From: Legionella saoudiensis
Lineage (GTDB): Bacteria; Pseudomonadota; Gammaproteobacteria; Legionellales; Legionellaceae
Length of the DNA stretch: 64,000 nucleotides
Reading direction: 5' to 3'
NCBI RefSeq assembly: GCF_001465875.1
Contig: NZ_LN901322.1
Coordinates: forward strand, 62,001 to 126,000
Shown here: positions 40,755 through 48,556 of the stretch, piece after piece
Layout: each line of letters begins with the position of its first letter
Numbering within the stretch: the stretch's first letter is position 1
The notes under the pieces: generated by a model
The model's database searches: none
Told to the model about the DNA's origin: nothing
The model's input: the letters and a program-made list of their open reading frames with translations, nothing else
Translations under genes and position numbers: made by a program

Positions 40755-41213
40755 ATGCGCATAAATCTAAAAACACCAATATACTACTTATCGTTTTTAC
40801 TGTTGGTTTTGTCTTATTTGTCGCTTTCTTTTGAAACCGCTTTAAAATCAGGGGTATTTTCCTCTTATAGCGATTTATTTACCCCAATAACCCATATTTT
40901 TTACTGGCCAAGGTTTGCTTTGCTTCTAGCGCCTGCTCTTGTTTTGATTATTTTTACTTCTGTTAAAATGAAGAATTATGAGTTTATTTTAAAAGGGTTT
41001 TTCCTTTTTACAGCACCAGTTATTATAAGTAACAATATCAGTTTATTTTCAGCCCCTAATGTAATTCCCCATCTAAATCAGCCTCAACAATTCATACAGC
41101 TTTATTATTATGCCTCATGGATCAAATCAATAACTTGGATGGGGATTATTCTACTAGGCTTGATTTGGACTTTTCAAAAGGAACCACAGCCGACAGGAGC
41201 ACAAGCCCATTAA
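40755..41213 (+). CDS. unknown polytopic membrane protein, fourth gene of the cassette
   Basis: 152 residues with four hydrophobic segments (about 9-27, 49-71, 79-98 and 115-141), so a small inner-membrane protein. No motif was recognised. It follows the third gene by 49 bases on the same strand, and the pair could form a membrane complex. Its C-terminus is short, polar and cytosolic by charge. Confidence 0.6.
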   Translation: MRINLKTPIYYLSFLLLVLSYLSLSFETALKSGVFSSYSDLFTPITHIFYWPRFALLLAPALVLIIFTSVKMKNYEFILKGFFLFTAPVIISNNISLFSAPNVIPHLNQPQQFIQLYYYASWIKSITWMGIILLGLIWTFQKEPQPTGAQAH

Positions 41214-41260
41214 GATATAGCGGATTCATTATCATTGCTATGGATCGGGCAGATTATTTA

Positions 41261-41446
41261 TTACTCAACAAGTAATACAGTCTGGTTTTTCTCTGTTCCC
41301 AGCCTGTCTATAATGGCTGTTTTTATTGAAACACCTAATTTATCCGCTTCAATTCGCAGTTCTTTGTAGCCTTCATAACTATGTAACGCATCAAACATAA
41401 GCCAATGCTCATCCATTAATACACAGTTTCGCTGTTCTTCATTCAT
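41261..41446 (-). CDS. small hypothetical protein
   Basis: 61 residues with a good ribosome site (AAGGGGT five bases before ATG). Acidic, probably helical, with a segment DKLGVSIKTAIIDRL that could be part of a small DNA-binding or antitoxin-like fold. No family was recognised. It faces the four-gene cassette from the opposite strand. Confidence 0.5.
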   Translation of the reverse strand: MNEEQRNCVLMDEHWLMFDALHSYEGYKELRIEADKLGVSIKTAIIDRLGTEKNQTVLLVE

Positions 41447-41508
41447 TTTTACCCCTTAACTGACACCATATTAATTATACGGTAATTACGTCTAACATTA
41501 GCAAGAAC

Positions 41509-41595
41509 TCACATAATTGTTTTGATTGGTAAATGATTATTATCAACGATCCATGTGACATCATAAGAATTCAGTTTAATTTTTTGTACTTTCAT
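41509..41595 (-). pseudogene. remnant resembling the N-terminus of a tyrosine integrase
   Basis: An ATG-started 28-codon segment (MKVQKIKLNSYDVTWIVDNN then HLPIKTIM) matches in style the first residues of tyrosine recombinases on plasmids and integrative elements, which continue into a core-binding domain. Here it stops at once. It is probably a truncated integrase gene and marks an old recombination boundary. The resemblance is from memory of the family. Confidence 0.3.
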
Positions 41596-41760
41596 ATATA
41601 TGTTCCAACGTTATCTAAAAATAAGACATAATTTCGACGTTGTACACGTTGGACGGAAATATCCTTAGGTCTGATTATCAGGATAATCAGATAATTTATA
41701 TATTAATCAAGTGGTTACGTTATTGATTTTTTTAAAACTTCAGTGCCACTTAAGCATCAA

Positions 41761-42939
41761 CAGGACTTACGAAAAACCCCACCTATTAGGCCAATAGATC
41801 AAAGAAAAACAAGAGAATTCTCAAGGAGAGGATGTCGAAAAGATCATTTGCAATGTAGTTTTATTTATCTAAGATGGCGTATATTTTTTCCGACAGAGCG
41901 CAGCCATAGCCCGCCCAAGAAAGTCATTTGGCCGATTAGAATATTGCCAATATTTGCTAAGTAGCCAAGTCAATTATACGCTCACCAATTATGCGGAGCA
42001 TGTATCTGATGTAAGCCATGATTTGGTAAAATTGTACCTAGAAAGAGAGCGATTAACAGCCAGTGACGTTTGGTTACAAGTTAAGGCTGAGCTTGTGGCA
42101 AGTGAGGAAGGATTTATTGTATTCGATGATACGGTTCTAGATAAAAGCCATTCCCGCCATATCGAATCAGTACGTTGGCAGTACAGTGGTAATGCCCATG
42201 GCGTTATTCGCGGAATAGGACTGGTTAACTGCATCTACGTTAACCCACAGACCGAGCAATTTTGGGTTATCGATTTTAGAATTTTTGACCCGGAAAAAGA
42301 CGGGAAAGGTAAAGCAGACCATGTGAAAGACATGCTTAATAATATTGTTTACCACAAGAAATTACCGTTTAAAACGGTGTTAATGGATACCTGGTATGCT
42401 ACCAGCACGCTGATGTTGTTTATCAATGATCATAACAAAATATTCTATTGCCCCATGAGAAAAAATCGATTAGCTAAACTCAAGGGGTCTGATGAAACCT
42501 ACCAGCCATTGCGTAGCTTTGAATGGAGCGAAGATGAATTAAGACACGGCAAGCTCATTAGGCTTAAAGGGATGCCTGAGCATTTACAGATGAAGTTGTT
42601 TTCTGTTGCTATTTCTTCTAATAGAACAGATCTTATTGCTACTAATGATACGTCACAAACTTGCGCTAATGACACGAAGAAAATTTGTGCCATACGATGG
42701 TATGTGGAACAATTTCATCGCGAAGTGAAGCAGCTTACTGGTATTGATAAATGTCAGTGCCGCAAGCAACGCATACAACGAAATCACATCGCCTGCGCTA
42801 TTTATGTCTGGGTTAATTTGAAAAAAATTGCTTACCAAACGGCACAAACTGTCTATCAAATAAAAAAAAACCTCTTAAAAAATTATCTTATCAATGAACT
42901 AAAAAATCCTTCTGTTTTAATGAGTTTTTCGTAAGTCCT
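41761..42939 (+). mobile_element. complete IS element (IS4/IS701-like), 1179 bases
   Basis: Bounded by 17-base perfect inverted repeats (CAGGACTTACGAAAAAC at 41761-41777, inverted at 42923-42939). The flanks carry a five-base direct repeat ATCAA (41756-41760 and 42940-42944), the target duplication. The element contains one DDE transposase frame whose N-terminal part is interrupted. It has inserted into the remains of a yhaV-like toxin gene. Confidence 0.9.
41954..42934 (+). CDS. DDE transposase of the IS, N-terminus interrupted
   Basis: 326 residues readable. Catalytic residues are visible: FDDTVLDKSHS (first Asp), TVLMDTWYAT (second Asp), and WYVEQFHREVKQ (Glu in a YREK-like helix), as in IS4/IS701-type enzymes. 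The frame opens at TTG 41954 but stays open back to about 41873 (FGRLEYCQYLLSSQVNY), and the remaining 110 bases to the left end have stops in all frames. So the original start is probably lost through frameshift, and the transposase may be inactive or made by frameshifting. Confidence 0.85.
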   Translation: MLSSQVNYTLTNYAEHVSDVSHDLVKLYLERERLTASDVWLQVKAELVASEEGFIVFDDTVLDKSHSRHIESVRWQYSGNAHGVIRGIGLVNCIYVNPQTEQFWVIDFRIFDPEKDGKGKADHVKDMLNNIVYHKKLPFKTVLMDTWYATSTLMLFINDHNKIFYCPMRKNRLAKLKGSDETYQPLRSFEWSEDELRHGKLIRLKGMPEHLQMKLFSVAISSNRTDLIATNDTSQTCANDTKKICAIRWYVEQFHREVKQLTGIDKCQCRKQRIQRNHIACAIYVWVNLKKIAYQTAQTVYQIKKNLLKNYLINELKNPSVLMSFS

Positions 42940-43105
42940 GATCAAATGAAAATAGCGGCTAATTTTTTGGTTGCTGATTTTGAACGATAATTTATGGATC
43001 TTTTGACTTTAACTCCCTTACTTCTTCTACCAGAGAAGCAATTTGATTTATAAAAAGAGGATGTGCCAGTATAATCCAATCACTAATGATGAGTGGATTA
43101 TTCAT
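42940..43105 (-). pseudogene. yhaV-like toxin, frameshifted and cut by the IS
   Basis: Starting at ATG 43105 the translation reads MNNPLIISDWIILAHPLFIN then QIASLVEEVRELKSKDP and a stop at 42992. In the next frame it resumes NYRSKSATKKLAAIFI until the IS at 42939. Together these match the first third of YhaV ribonuclease toxins (W-x-L-x-AHP start, E-x-LK-x-KDPENY, then AATKLLA). A one-base deletion and the IS insertion have destroyed it. No C-terminal part was found beyond the IS. Confidence 0.72.
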
Positions 43106-43140
43106 AGAGGCTTTCCAAAGGTTTTATCCTCAATCTTTGG

Positions 43141-43423
43141 TTATTCTTTTTCTTCCTCATCTAATAACATTTCATTCAAATCAAATTCAACACCATTCAG
43201 AAATGATTCAATTCGATTGAATAATGTTTTATTTATTGAAGTTAAATGCTGGGGGTTATTTCTTATATCTTCAGCTATAGAATCCAGAAAATTATCTATA
43301 GTAGGCATCTTGATTTTCTTCCATTTTCGAAAGGAATACATGCCCATCAGGCTGAACAGTATCAGGAATAATAATTTGATATCTATCTGTTAAAGTAGAT
43401 TCAATGTGTAATAGGTTGGCCAC
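43141..43423 (-). pseudogene. prlF-like antitoxin with internal deletion and frameshift
   Basis: From GTG 43423 (AGGAGAG upstream) the frame reads ANLLHIESTLTDRYQIIIPD, the AbrB-type start of PrlF antitoxins. The expected middle (RKAL... to the next strand) is missing, and the text jumps to QPDGHVFLSKMEENQD. A one-base insertion near 43305 shifts the rest, PTIDNFLDSIAEDIRNNPQH, into another frame that ends at 43141. It lies directly upstream of the yhaV remnant, the normal order of this toxin-antitoxin pair. Confidence 0.72.
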
Positions 43424-43525
43424 AATTTCTCTCCTAAATACCTCATATAATATATCGCAATGCAAATGCATTACCAAGTCAAGATCGGGTTTATAATAGA
43501 TCAATAGGTGGCGGCTTCTTATGCC

Positions 43526-43840
43526 CTATCCTCTGTCGCAACTTGTTTTATGTAACGCGTTAATAACAGCGGTAGGGTTGCTTGCAATAACAGTTAAATA
43601 AGCTCTTGCAGATGATTCCGGCGTTCGTTCACCCCGCTCCCATTTTTCTAATGTTCGAACACTGAACCCGAATTCTTCACAAAATTTTTGTCGGCTCATA
43701 TGCATTTTCTTTCTAATAGCCATAACATCTACTTGAGTAGGAACCAGCACTTCATGTGTAACTGCGCCTTCCTGATTACCTTTGGCATACTCAAGAGCTT
43801 CTTGGGCGCCGCGAATTAAACTTTCACCTAAATCACTCAT
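43526..43840 (-). CDS. HigA/NadS-like antitoxin with helix-turn-helix
   Basis: A 104-residue XRE-type regulator. The helix-turn-helix lies at about residues 48-75 (MSRQKFCEEFGFSVRTLEKW). The start is ATG 43840, which has GGAGG seven bases upstream and overlaps the end of the toxin gene; a longer reading lacks support. It should bind and neutralise the upstream toxin and repress the operon at the palindromes near 44211-44247. The toxin-first order is typical of HigBA. Confidence 0.85.
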   Translation of the reverse strand: MSDLGESLIRGAQEALEYAKGNQEGAVTHEVLVPTQVDVMAIRKKMHMSRQKFCEEFGFSVRTLEKWERGERTPESSARAYLTVIASNPTAVINALHKTSCDRG

Positions 43841-44198
43841 GTTCAACCTCCCCATAAACCTTAACAATAGATTTAATAATGGTTTTTAATATGCTCTTCT
43901 CGCTTTCGGAAATATTTTCCTTCTTGCTCTTTCCGTAGGCAGTAAATAAAAAAATGGGTATTTTTTGGTTATGATAATAGTATATAACTCGAGCACCACC
44001 ACTCTTACCCTGATTACTATCAGTTGTCCAACGAATCTTCCTTGCCCCACCAGTGCCGGGGATGAGATCTCCTTCCGTAGGATTTTGAGCAATATGACTT
44101 ACAAAGTCCTCTCTGCTTTTCTTATCCATACAAGATTCTGCTTGCTTTAAATATTCAGCCGTTTCAACCACAACTTGTAATTTTTTTATTATTTTCAT
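43833..44198 (-). CDS. HigB/RelE-superfamily toxin
   Basis: A 121-residue protein of the RelE/HigB ribosome-dependent mRNA interferase type. Family marks: GTGGARKIRWTTDSNQGKSG, GARVIYYYHNQKIPIFLFTAYGKSKKENIS (strand and basic loop), and a C-terminal helix. It comes first in the operon and overlaps the antitoxin by eight bases. Intact, unlike the neighbouring PrlF-YhaV remnants. Confidence 0.86.
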   Translation of the reverse strand: MKIIKKLQVVVETAEYLKQAESCMDKKSREDFVSHIAQNPTEGDLIPGTGGARKIRWTTDSNQGKSGGARVIYYYHNQKIPIFLFTAYGKSKKENISESEKSILKTIIKSIVKVYGEVEHE

Positions 44199-44210
44199 AA
44201 TGACATTATG

Positions 44211-44247
44211 ACCCCAAAGGGGTTATTTGTCAACCCTAATGGGGTTG
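44211..44247. promoter_or_regulatory. paired palindromes, operator of the HigBA-like module
   Basis: ACCCC-AAA-GGGGT (44211-44223) and CAACCC-TAATG-GGGTTG (44231-44247) lie just upstream of the toxin start. Two related ACCCC/GGGGT half-site pairs fit autoregulation by a dimeric helix-turn-helix antitoxin. Confidence 0.7.
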
Positions 44248-44348
44248 TTCCTGAAAGTATATGCTTATTAATTAGAGACTAACCATGACATGTTTATATA
44301 AGTATATTGAATGTTAATTGAATAATTAAAACTAGCCATATCTCCTGC

Positions 44349-44354
44349 TATAAT
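44349..44354 (+). promoter_or_regulatory. -10 element upstream of the Sir2-HerA operon
   Basis: TATAAT, 30 bases before the ATG, with a weak TTAAAA at 44326-44331, 17 bases upstream, as possible -35. Confidence 0.45.
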
Positions 44355-44383
44355 CAACTGAATTAATTGTGAAAGGATATACA

Positions 44384-45523
44384 ATGGAAAGCCAAATAAA
44401 CATTGAATATATTTATGATAAAAATATAAATATACTCCTTGGTGCGGGAGCCTCTTATGGCTTATTCCCAACCTTGGAATTAATGTTAGAAGGCGAGAAT
44501 GGTAACCGATTCACTATCGAAACTTTAGCGGAAAAATTTGAAAGCCAAAATCAACCTAAACTAAAAACTTTACTATTTATGTATTATTTTAAATCATGTA
44601 TAAAACCTGTTTTAGAATTTTGTATACATAATTTAGAGACTTCCAAACAAAATGTAATACTGCAATATAGTAATTTTATCCATACGATTTTAAGTATTTT
44701 ATATAAACGCACATCGCCTAAACGAAGATGTAATATTTTTACAACAAACTATGATGGATGTATAGCTCTTTCATCGGAAGAAATATTAAAACAAGGGCAA
44801 CGCGATTTTATCTTAAATGATGGAACAAGAGGGTTTAGAAAAAAATATTTACAAGCCAAAAACTTTAATACATTTTTATGCCAGACAGGAATTTTTGAGA
44901 AAAATTATATCGATGTACCTCAAATAAATCTAATTCATCTACATGGTTCGGCTTATTGGCAGAAAGAAGATGATCGCATAATTGTCGATTATCAATCATC
45001 AGGTAAATTTTCAGAAATAGGCCAAATTGTTACTCAAATGAGTCCTCTATTAGATCAATTCACAGACATAATTTCTTCTGATAAATCAGAATTTTCATCT
45101 TTAAACTCTATGCGCTTAGATGATTTAAGTTATGATTTGGAACAACAGTTCTGGCAGGAATACAAAAAAATACCTATTGTTAATCCTGAAAAGTGGAAGT
45201 TTCATGAAACGGTATTTGAGGAACATTATTATCAAATGCTCAGGGCTTTAAGTTATGAACTTGAAAAGGATCATACCATACTTATCTCATTTGGTTTTTC
45301 TTTTGCTGATGAACATATACTTAATTTGATTAAACGTTCTTTATCAAATCATCTACTGCAGTTATTCGTTTGCTGTTTTAATGATCAAGAAAAAAAGAAT
45401 CTGGAAAAAAAGTTTCTTGGATATAAGAACATACAATTTATTTCCTGCAAGGAAAATTTAAATTTTGAAATATTTAATACCAATGTTTTCACTTTGGAAC
45501 CCAATAACCCAGAGAGACAATAA
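44384..45523 (+). CDS. SIR2-like NADase subunit of a Sir2-HerA defence system
   Basis: 379 residues, starting at ATG 44384 six bases after GAAAGGA. The SIR2-like fold is shown by ILLGAGAS (nucleotide-binding loop, near residue 23), NIFTTNYDG (NAD pocket, near 124) and IHLHGSAYW (catalytic His region), and the C-terminal ILISFGFSFADEHI, typical of the SIR2_2-type family. In Sir2-HerA systems this subunit breaks down NAD+ on phage infection, stopping phage spread by abortive infection. It is coupled to the HerA gene through a TAATG overlap. Flanked by toxin-antitoxin and recombinase genes, as in defence islands. Confidence 0.87.
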   Translation: MESQINIEYIYDKNINILLGAGASYGLFPTLELMLEGENGNRFTIETLAEKFESQNQPKLKTLLFMYYFKSCIKPVLEFCIHNLETSKQNVILQYSNFIHTILSILYKRTSPKRRCNIFTTNYDGCIALSSEEILKQGQRDFILNDGTRGFRKKYLQAKNFNTFLCQTGIFEKNYIDVPQINLIHLHGSAYWQKEDDRIIVDYQSSGKFSEIGQIVTQMSPLLDQFTDIISSDKSEFSSLNSMRLDDLSYDLEQQFWQEYKKIPIVNPEKWKFHETVFEEHYYQMLRALSYELEKDHTILISFGFSFADEHILNLIKRSLSNHLLQLFVCCFNDQEKKNLEKKFLGYKNIQFISCKENLNFEIFNTNVFTLEPNNPERQ

Positions 45524-47301
45524 TGACCATTTTAGTAGGTGAGGTTATAGCGGTGCACGGTATAAAAATAATTTTAAAAATTTTCGATGAATCAAGTAAA
45601 GATACTATATTTTATAAAGGGAATAAGTTTAAAGGTGTATCTATTCGAGAACATTTAATTATTCAAAGGGGGTTTATAAATATTGCCTGTATTGTTGAAG
45701 GGGAATTTCTTGACGAATCTAGATTTGAGGCAGAGAGCAACAAAATCACATATATAAGAAAGGTAGAAGTTAAACCTATTGGTTACTTTAAAAAAGATAT
45801 TTTTACCGAAGGAATTAAATTTTTACCCATGATTAAAGATCCGGTGTTTCTTATTTCTGAAGAAGAAATATCTAAAATCTATCATAATGACATGGCAAAT
45901 CATGATCTTGTTATTGGCAAAATGTTAAAAGAAAATATACCTGTCTATCTTCAATGGGAAAAACTGTTCAACACACATATTGGTATATTTGGAAATACCG
46001 GAAGTGGTAAGTCGAATACTTTAGCAAAGTTATATACAACTTTATTTAATTCAAAATTAAATGAAATTAAAAATAAAAGCCAATTCATATTAATCGATTT
46101 CAATGGTGAATATACGAATGATCAGCTGGTCCAAGAAAAAGACAAAACCGTTTACCATTTAAATACTCGAGGAACTGGAAGGGAAAAAAATAAATTTCCC
46201 ATTAGTCCAGAGAATTTATTGGATTCAGAAGTATTAGGCTTATTATTTAAAGCAACCTCAAATACGCAAAAGCCTTTCCTAGATAGATTAGTTAATTCTT
46301 GGAAAAAATATTATGACGAAGACACTAATAGTAATCTTCTCGCCTATATAAAATACACCTTTAAAAAATCATTTTCCGCATCATCCCAAAAAAAGGAAGT
46401 TAAAGATTTACTTCTCACTGCAATGGTAAATATTAATAATAAGGATATGGAAGAGTTTCTAAATAAAATATCGTGGCACTCTACTCAGGAACATTTTATT
46501 ACTGATAGTAACCAACACTTCAATGGTAGTGAAGAGTCTTATAAACTAATAATGAAGGCCAATGTTGATAAAATAACGATTGAAAATATTGATTTTTTTA
46601 AAGAGCTAATTATTCGTGTTCATTTACAGTTAACTAATGATTTAACTTCAAGTCATTTTCAATTTGAGCACATACAACCATTATTAAAAAGAATAGAATC
46701 TACAGTAAAAGACTTGGAAAAAACTTTATCTGTTTCTTCGAAAAAGCATAATACTCACTTTTTGAAAATCATATCATTAAGAAAATGCAATCAAGATATT
46801 AAAAAAATTATTCCTCTACTTTTAGCTAAATACTATTATGAATCTCATAAAAAAACTGTTAACAGCCCACCGGAAAAGACTTTACATTTAATCATTGATG
46901 AAGCCCATAATGTCTTATCTCTGCAGTCAACACGTGAACAAGAAAGCTGGAAAGATTATCGTTTGGAATTATTTGAAGAAATAATTAAAGAAGGACGTAA
47001 ATTTGGTGTTTTTTTGACATTATCAAGCCAACGACCCGCCGATATTTCCGCAACAATAATGTCTCAGATTCATAATTTTTTTATACATCGCCTCGTAAAT
47101 GATAAAGATTTATTTTTACTAGATAATACTATAAGCACGTTAGATACATTATCAAAAGGTATGATCCCAAACTTAGCAAAAGGCTGCTGTATAATAACAG
47201 GTACATCTTTTAATCTGCCACTCGTAGTCCAAGTAGACAAATTGGAAAGACAGCATCAACCAGATAGTGAAGATGTTAACTTAGCTGAAATATGGCGATA
47301 A
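45523..47301 (+). CDS. HerA-like ATPase of a Sir2-HerA defence system
   Basis: 592 residues. An N-terminal HAS-barrel-like part (about 1-120) is followed by a FtsK/HerA-type ATPase core: Walker A GIFGNTGSGKSN near residue 157, FILIDFNGEY, Walker B LHLIIDEAHNVLS near 455, and the C-terminal arginine-bearing SSQRPADISATIMSQIHNFF. HerA forms hexamers that move along or sense DNA. With a SIR2 partner it forms a large complex in known anti-phage systems. No NurA nuclease gene is next to it, so this is not the DNA-end resection pair. The ATG lies in the previous stop codon. Confidence 0.88.
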   Translation: MTILVGEVIAVHGIKIILKIFDESSKDTIFYKGNKFKGVSIREHLIIQRGFINIACIVEGEFLDESRFEAESNKITYIRKVEVKPIGYFKKDIFTEGIKFLPMIKDPVFLISEEEISKIYHNDMANHDLVIGKMLKENIPVYLQWEKLFNTHIGIFGNTGSGKSNTLAKLYTTLFNSKLNEIKNKSQFILIDFNGEYTNDQLVQEKDKTVYHLNTRGTGREKNKFPISPENLLDSEVLGLLFKATSNTQKPFLDRLVNSWKKYYDEDTNSNLLAYIKYTFKKSFSASSQKKEVKDLLLTAMVNINNKDMEEFLNKISWHSTQEHFITDSNQHFNGSEESYKLIMKANVDKITIENIDFFKELIIRVHLQLTNDLTSSHFQFEHIQPLLKRIESTVKDLEKTLSVSSKKHNTHFLKIISLRKCNQDIKKIIPLLLAKYYYESHKKTVNSPPEKTLHLIIDEAHNVLSLQSTREQESWKDYRLELFEEIIKEGRKFGVFLTLSSQRPADISATIMSQIHNFFIHRLVNDKDLFLLDNTISTLDTLSKGMIPNLAKGCCIITGTSFNLPLVVQVDKLERQHQPDSEDVNLAEIWR

Positions 47302-47325
47302 AATTCGTCATATTTCATAATTATG

Positions 47326-47357
47326 TAAAGTGAATTTTTAGTAGGGCATTCACTTTA
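47326..47357. terminator. hairpin between convergent herA and recombinase genes
   Basis: TAAAGTGAAT (47326-47335) pairs perfectly with ATTCACTTTA (47348-47357). It overlaps the recombinase stop codon and could end transcription from both sides. Confidence 0.55.
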
Positions 47358-48386
47358 TGCAAAAAGATCTTCAATTGTTGACTGCATTTCTTCTTGGCTG
47401 GGCTTGGCGTATCGAAAAATTTCTTTAATAGAAACGTTCCCACTCAACTCTTGCGCAAAATGCACTCCATGCTTGTCGGTCACTTTCTTTAAAAAAGTAT
47501 GTCGAAGTTTATGGGGTGTAAATTCAAATCGCTCATTTTCGGGTAAAAGTGCAAGCACTTGTTTTAAAACACGCTGACATATTCGAAAAATATTCCGTGT
47601 ATTAATACGATTCCCTGCCCTATTTATAAATAAGGGTTCGTTAGGCTCTGAAACTCGGCTCTTTAAATAATTATCCAAATGTTCTCTGGCTTCTTGCGGT
47701 AACGCAATTTTAGTAGTCACCCGTTTACTTTTATGTCGAACAACAGAATGAAACCCTTTTGAATGATACTGGTGTATATTTAATGAGACCAATTCAGATT
47801 CCCGCAAGCCAGTTCCTAACAATACATAAAAGACTGCCGTCTCCAGTAATGCATTTTGATTTTTTCGAGTACACATTTTGGCACGCTGCTCACAGGCTGC
47901 TTTTAAACGCATAAGCTGTTTCGAACTTAAACCATTCCATTCTGGCGCATCGGTTTGTAAATCCTTAACCCCAGATAACGGATCACCAGCTATTAAGGGT
48001 CTTTGTTGGTAAAGCCATCGGCCTGCATGACGAATGGTTGCCATGGTTCGATTTATGGAAGTCGCCTTGTATCCTTTACCGGTTTTCTCAGAAATGGTAT
48101 TACACAAGGAGCGTTGAAATTGTTTGCTGACTGCTGGTGTCCAATTGTCCACCTGGTCATGCCCTACTTCGACCTGGAAAAAATTTAAAAATTTAGATAA
48201 GTCTTTTTGTTTCGCCTGAACTGTTTTTTCAGGTGCGCCTTTGACATGAACCTGAAAATAAAATGACAACCAGGCCGACAAAGAATTGGTATCAAAATGA
48301 ACATCCAAGGGATGAAAAACCTTATCTACCCCAAACTTTCGATTTTTGTCATTTTGGTCATCCAGGAAATTCAAGGCCTTCTCCAT
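47355..48386 (-). CDS. tyrosine recombinase / integrase
   Basis: 343 residues. A SAM-like core-binding domain (about 25-140) is followed by the catalytic domain. Seen in order: Arg in GTGLRESEL (about 215), Lys in RHKSKRVTTKI, HKLRHTF (about 292), then GNVSIKEIFRYAKPS with the nucleophilic Tyr. The position that is usually His or Trp (LGH in most integrases) is Asn here. Just upstream of its start is a perfect inverted-repeat site (48409-48446) that looks like its recombination core, and a third copy of the arm lies inside its own first codons. It may serve integration or resolution of this island. Confidence 0.9.
   Translation of the reverse strand: MEKALNFLDDQNDKNRKFGVDKVFHPLDVHFDTNSLSAWLSFYFQVHVKGAPEKTVQAKQKDLSKFLNFFQVEVGHDQVDNWTPAVSKQFQRSLCNTISEKTGKGYKATSINRTMATIRHAGRWLYQQRPLIAGDPLSGVKDLQTDAPEWNGLSSKQLMRLKAACEQRAKMCTRKNQNALLETAVFYVLLGTGLRESELVSLNIHQYHSKGFHSVVRHKSKRVTTKIALPQEAREHLDNYLKSRVSEPNEPLFINRAGNRINTRNIFRICQRVLKQVLALLPENERFEFTPHKLRHTFLKKVTDKHGVHFAQELSGNVSIKEIFRYAKPSQEEMQSTIEDLFA
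48322..48335. repeat. third copy of the recombinase arm, inside the gene
   Basis: TTATCTACCCCAAA matches 14 bases of the right arm of the core site 110 bases away, in direct orientation. Additional arm copies next to a core are known for Tn4430-type TnpI sites. Confidence 0.6.
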
Positions 48387-48408
48387 GAGTGTTTTTTCAA
48401 TAATACCC

Positions 48409-48446
48409 TATTTGGGGTAGATAAGGTACGTTATCTACCCCAAATA
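48409..48446. promoter_or_regulatory. core recombination site: perfect 16-base arms around a 6-base spacer
   Basis: TATTTGGGGTAGATAA (48409-48424), spacer GGTACG (48425-48430), TTATCTACCCCAAATA (48431-48446). Two inverted arms with a six-base centre are the classic layout of a tyrosine-recombinase core (loxP, dif, TnpI sites have 6-8). Its place directly before the recombinase start suggests that it is both substrate and operator of that protein. Confidence 0.8.
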
Positions 48447-48556
48447 TTAACACATCCTACACCAACTTAAATCTCCCCTGTTTTTATAAATTTTTCTGGG
48501 ATAAAAACTCAGCGCGCCTTATAATGGTGTATCAAGCTTTAACCCCGGATTTAATA

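Noticed and set aside
41530-41560. Fur-box-like AATGATTATTATCAA
   Set aside because: It matches only part of the consensus and falls inside the integrase remnant; no iron gene is nearby.
41743-41964. 73-codon frame at the left end of the IS
   Set aside because: It begins outside the IS end (before 41761) and its translation does not look like a transposase N-terminus; it may be part of the interrupted start, but not as a separate gene.
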